This document shows positions 61,710-64,000 of a DNA stretch of 64,000 nt, piece after piece. The stretch is from contig JADKHH010000026.1 of the NCBI GenBank assembly GCA_016721905.1, positions 1 to 64,000 of the forward strand, in the 5' to 3' direction. Source of the DNA: Candidatus Opimibacter skivensis (lineage in GTDB: Bacteria > Bacteroidota > Bacteroidia > Chitinophagales > Saprospiraceae). Both the position numbers and the translations under genes were made by a program. Positions within the stretch are counted from its first letter, which is position 1. Each line of letters starts with the position of its first letter. The notes under the pieces were generated by a model. The model ran no database searches and was not told the origin of the DNA. It was given only the letters and a program-made list of their open reading frames with translations.

Positions 61710-61730
61710 AGAGTGAAAAGTGAAAAGTGA
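61698..61730. repeat. Heptamer tandem repeat AGTGAAA
   Basis: AGTGAAA AGTGAAG AGTGAAA AGTGAAA AGTGA. The first copy overlaps the end of the symporter gene and supplies its stop codon. Such 7-mers could act as slippage-prone repeats; no role is evident. Confidence 0.75.
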
Positions 61731-61731
61731 T

Positions 61732-61755
61732 GGTTCGACTACGCTCACCAACCGG
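61732..61755. repeat. GAGCGGAGCCGA-type interspersed element
   Basis: GGTTCGACTACGCTCACC followed by AACCGG. The same core as the cluster at 3308-3667, in the TTCGACTACGCTC orientation. Confidence 0.6.
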
Positions 61756-61764
61756 AAGTGAAAA

Positions 61765-61968
61765 AAGGCTGAGGCAAAGTAAAAACTTGAGCGAAAAAAC
61801 TGGCTCCCAAGCCAGGAATTGAATTGCCACGACTTTCAAGTCGTGTACGCTCAAGGAGAGAAGGCTAAGGCTGAGGCGAAGTAAAAACTTGAGCAAAAAA
61901 ACTGGCTCCCAAGCCAGGAATTGAATTGCCACGACTTTCAAGTCGTGTGCGCTCAAGGAGAGAAGGCG
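61765..61968. repeat. Two tandem copies of a 102-bp structured repeat
   Basis: Copies at 61765-61866 and 61867-61968 differ at only a few bases. Each can fold as two hairpins in an outer stem. In copy 1: outer CTTGAGCG (61786-61793) with CGCTCAAG (61848-61855); hairpin 1 CTGGC-TCCCAA-GCCAG (61800-61815); hairpin 2 CACGAC-TTTCAA-GTCGTG (61828-61845). In copy 2 the outer stem is 7 bp and both inner hairpins are unchanged. It resembles a miniature three-way junction. It is not a tRNA: loops are 6 bases, and acceptor and D arms are missing. It could be a mobile or REP-like element or an RNA structure. The peptide readable on the minus strand here is a by-product. Confidence 0.75.
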
Positions 61969-62018
61969 AAGGCTAAGTATTATTAAAAATCTTCCATTTA
62001 TCGTTACCGATAAATGCT

Positions 62019-62137
62019 TACCGACTACTGATTACTGATTACTGAATACTGAATATATCCGACTACTGATTACCGATTACCGAATACTGAATACTGATTA
62101 CCGATTACTGACTACTGATTACTGATTACCGTTTACC
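62019..62137. repeat. Degenerate heptamer array TACTGAT / TACCGAT / TACTGAA
   Basis: About 119 bp made of 7-base units with limited variation (TACTGAT, TACTGAA, TACCGAT, TACCGAA), with a break near 62054-62061. It directly precedes the stop of the DUF4783 gene. Low-complexity intergenic filler; no coding. Confidence 0.75.
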
Positions 62138-62145
62138 AGACAGGA

Positions 62146-62520
62146 TTACTTCTGGATCCGGATTTCTGAGATCTTTTGCTGGGCGTCATAATATAACGTT
62201 ACCCTATAATTTCCCTGGGCGGTGTAGAGATCTCCAATGGTATATTTCGCACGACCTTCCTGAGGCGTACTGACATGATTCTGCTTATAGCCCTTGACAG
62301 TCTGTTTTGTAAAAAATTCTGAGAGTACCGTAGCCGCTTCAGTTGCAGCGAAAGTATCCTCGGTGCCTGGAATTAACAGGTCAACACTTTTACTAAAAAA
62401 TGTGGCTAGTTCTGTGGCATTGCCTTTTTGCAGGGCGGCCTCAATTCCACTTTGCTGGGCAATGGACAGGACTGGCGAAAGGATCATAACCAGTAGAAAC
62501 AAATTTTTAAGTGTGCTCAT
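62146..62520 (-). CDS. DUF4783-like secreted/periplasmic protein
   Basis: 124 residues. A signal peptide (STLKNLFLLVMILSPVLSIAQ) is followed by a compact ~100-residue domain of the NTF2-like kind: IEAALQKGNATELATFFSKSVDLLIPG, AATVLSEFFTKQ, then GDLYTAQGNYRVTLYY. This matches the DUF4783 pattern known from Bacteroidota (small exported proteins with a G-x-L-x-T-x-x-G-x-YRV core). Full length for the family. The biochemical role is unknown. It is 58 bp downstream of the permease stop on the same strand, so it may share its transcript or have its own promoter. Confidence 0.8.
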   Translation of the reverse strand: MSTLKNLFLLVMILSPVLSIAQQSGIEAALQKGNATELATFFSKSVDLLIPGTEDTFAATEAATVLSEFFTKQTVKGYKQNHVSTPQEGRAKYTIGDLYTAQGNYRVTLYYDAQQKISEIRIQK

Positions 62521-62578
62521 AATGCTTGTGGTAACATCTTGATGGTAAAAATAGTTCTTTCAGATCAATTGGGTTTGC

Positions 62579-63343
62579 TTAGAAAACTTCGAAAAGCTTG
62601 AGTACGGAAAGTGAAACAGCAATGATCAGGACAATGTAAGCCACTTTTGAGGCCCCGGGAATTTTACTGGCATAATGCGCTGCCATCCAGCCTCCTAAAA
62701 ACTGCGCGGCACCCATGACGAGTCCAATCGTCCATATAATCTGGTCTGCCCATGCAAAAATAATAACCGCGATCAGTGTAAATGATCCTACCGTAATTGC
62801 CTTTATCGTATTTGACTCAATCATCGGGAGTCTCGCAACCAGCACTAATACCGCCAGGTAGAAGACCCCCATTCCCATCTGGATAAACCCTCCGTAAAAA
62901 CCCAATAGCAACATCATCGGCCAGACAACCCAACCCGGCAGTATACTCTTTTCAGCATGCGCGATCAGCCATCGCTCCGGCTTTACCAAAATCACTATCA
63001 ACATCACAATCATGAGAAACCTGAACACACCCATAAACTGGGCATGGGTGACATAGGTGGCTACAATGGTCCCGACAATAGCACCAAAGATGACCGGCAG
63101 GATGTATTTCCAATACCGGCTATACTCGATTTCTCTTTTGCCCCGGAAACCAGTCATGGCTCCGGCCGCATTCATCAGTACGCCAACCCGATTAGTCCCG
63201 TTTGCTATGTTACCTGGAAGCCCTAGTAATTCAGTCAAAACTGTCAGCGTAATGACAGAACCATTTCCTGCAAGGGCATTAATGATTCCGGCAAAAAATG
63301 CCCCCGTGAATGCAATCACAAAATGGTCAAAGGTCCAATCCAT
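62579..63343 (-). CDS. TauE/SafE (TSUP) family membrane permease
   Basis: 254 residues, about eight transmembrane helices. The two family signature segments are visible: GAFFAGIINALAGNGSVITL in helix 1 and LGFYGGFIQMGMGVFYLAVL in the middle, each the Gly-rich start of an internal half-repeat. TSUP proteins move anions or small acids such as sulfite, sulfoacetate or other organosulfur compounds (family knowledge); the substrate here is not known. The start ATG at 63343 lies 17 nt inside the end of the methylmalonyl-CoA epimerase gene, so the two are probably translationally coupled. Confidence 0.88.
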   Translation of the reverse strand: MDWTFDHFVIAFTGAFFAGIINALAGNGSVITLTVLTELLGLPGNIANGTNRVGVLMNAAGAMTGFRGKREIEYSRYWKYILPVIFGAIVGTIVATYVTHAQFMGVFRFLMIVMLIVILVKPERWLIAHAEKSILPGWVVWPMMLLLGFYGGFIQMGMGVFYLAVLVLVARLPMIESNTIKAITVGSFTLIAVIIFAWADQIIWTIGLVMGAAQFLGGWMAAHYASKIPGASKVAYIVLIIAVSLSVLKLFEVF

Positions 63344-63764
63344 GCTTTACGGTCAATTCGGTTTCAGGAATCGTCTGACAAATTTCTATCAACACTCCAT
63401 TAGCCGACCTGGGGTGAATAAAACAAACCCATTTGTTGTCAGCCCCGATGGATGGTTCTTCCTGCAGGAGCTGAAACCCTTCTTCCTTCAATCGCTGCAT
63501 TTCTGCACGGATATCCTTCACTTCAAACGCAATATGGTGAATGCCCTCTCCTTTTCGGTCAATAAACTTAGCTATCGGACTATCCGGATGGGTCGCCTCC
63601 AGTAATTCAATTTTAGCCTGCCCGGCCTGAAAGAATGACGTGATGACACCCTGTTCAAGGACCTCCTCATGCTTGTAAGGGGAAGCATCCAGCAGTCTGC
63701 TAAATAAGGGGTCACTCTGCTCAAGGGACTTCACCGCAATTCCGATGTGCTCAACAGTATACAT
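63327..63764 (-). CDS. mce: Methylmalonyl-CoA epimerase
   Basis: 145 residues, full length for the enzyme, in the VOC/glyoxalase fold. Reaction: interconverts (R)- and (S)-methylmalonyl-CoA, linking propionyl-CoA carboxylation or degradation to succinyl-CoA. Metal ligand candidates at the usual places: His6 (EHIGIAV), Gln49 (AGQAKIELL), His76 or 77 (GIHHIAFEV) and Glu127 (VLIEICQ). The GEGIHHIAFEV and FIHPRSANGVLIE motifs are typical. Cytoplasmic. It overlaps the downstream permease gene by 17 nt; the divergent gene at 63864 shares its upstream region. Confidence 0.93.
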   Translation of the reverse strand: MYTVEHIGIAVKSLEQSDPLFSRLLDASPYKHEEVLEQGVITSFFQAGQAKIELLEATHPDSPIAKFIDRKGEGIHHIAFEVKDIRAEMQRLKEEGFQLLQEEPSIGADNKWVCFIHPRSANGVLIEICQTIPETELTVKHGLDL

Positions 63765-63863
63765 ATGTCAGCCGGTTTGGATTATATATTCGGCAAATTA
63801 ATTATATTTTTGACCTCTGAGCTGCCATGTATCCTATATAATTCAAACACAACCTTTAACACC
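63765..63863. promoter_or_regulatory. Divergent promoter region between mce and the gene at 63864
   Basis: 99 bp, AT-rich. On the plus strand TTGACC occurs in the TTTTTGACCTC stretch and TATATAATTC about 22 bases later, a loose match to the Bacteroidota TTG / TAnnTTTG pair with wide spacing. No terminator lies between the two genes. Weak call. Confidence 0.3.
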
Positions 63864-64000
63864 ATGAACAAATCCATCACAAAATTTTTACTCCTTTTTA
63901 TCACCCTCTTCTGCGGAAAGACCGTATTTGCACAGGATTACCTGCTTGAATCCACTTTCCTGGGCAGCCGCAGCAAATTTGAACTTCTGGTGCTGTTTGG
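63864..64000 (+). CDS. Secreted protein, N-terminal part only (possible alpha/beta hydrolase)
   Basis: 45 codons from ATG at 63864 to the window edge. Clear signal peptide: NKSITKFLLLFITLFCGKTVFA with cleavage before QDYLL. The first mature residues (YLLESTFLGSRSKFELLVLFG) resemble the start of Bacteroidota secreted lipase/alpha-beta hydrolase proteins, which often have a T/S-K-x-E-L segment near the N-terminus. That match is from memory and weak, since the catalytic part is outside the window. Confidence 0.7.
   Translation, partial: MNKSITKFLLLFITLFCGKTVFAQDYLLESTFLGSRSKFELLVLF

Noticed and set aside
61696..61956. 86-codon minus-strand frame with a duplicated HDLKVVAIQFLAWEPVF peptide
   Set aside because: The peptide is a translation of the 102-bp DNA repeat and runs into the heptamer array; no start context or homology is known.
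61765..61968. tRNA or tRNA-like genes, because of cloverleaf-like hairpins and a TTCAATTCC-like stretch on the minus strand
   Set aside because: Loops are 6 bases, there is no D arm or acceptor stem with CCA-type end, and no 7-base anticodon loop.

Overview
The window looks like a chromosomal stretch of a Bacteroidota bacterium, most likely from the Saprospiria/Chitinophagia side. Seen directly: one protein ends in a type A C-terminal sorting domain of the type IX secretion system (T9SS); there are very long secreted proteins built from HYR and Ig-like repeats; a DUF4783-like secreted protein is present; start codons lack strong Shine-Dalgarno sequences; and heptamer tandem repeats fill intergenic space. 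The lineage is an inference from these traits. No rRNA, tRNA, insertion sequence, integrase or CRISPR array was recognised.

Layout. About 92% of the first 59.4 kb is four genes, all on the minus strand. (1) At 1-2605 is a secreted Ig-like protein with a canonical T9SS tail. (2) At 3732-32882 is a 29-kb coding region (giant A, about 9,716 residues) broken by two single-base frameshifts, near 21515 and 31297. It reads coherently across both. It has an N-terminal beta-solenoid, 64 copies of an 89-90 residue four-cysteine repeat, 3 copies of a 75-residue repeat and 19 copies of a 79-residue repeat. (3) At 33539-50581 is giant B (5,680 residues): a beta-solenoid, 37 HYR units of about 85 residues, then 5 and 6 units of two related types. 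Its DNA holds 2,295-bp higher-order repeats. (4) At 51218-59425 is protein C (2,735 residues): two right-handed beta-helix regions and Ig-like domains. Each giant has its own downstream hairpin terminator and about 0.6 kb of upstream DNA, so each is probably its own transcription unit.

The three large proteins A, B and C do not end in the usual T9SS tail. Instead they share a homologous C-terminal module of about 145 residues (GSLR motif, GGAI/GGAV-x-VEG motif, short hydrophobic tail). This is the best candidate in the window for something undescribed: a possible alternative cell-surface anchoring, capping or sorting module used by giant adhesin-like proteins.

The last 4.6 kb is ordinary chromosomal content. 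It holds a sodium:solute symporter on the plus strand, then on the minus strand a DUF4783-type secreted protein and an overlapping pair encoding methylmalonyl-CoA epimerase and a TauE/SafE-type permease. The start of a secreted protein on the plus strand runs off the end. Between the symporter and the DUF4783 gene lie two heptamer arrays and a 102-bp tandem repeat able to fold into two hairpins inside an outer stem.

Limits: all family calls are by eye. Repeat counts come from reading the translations and were checked against period arithmetic. Nothing was searched or folded computationally.
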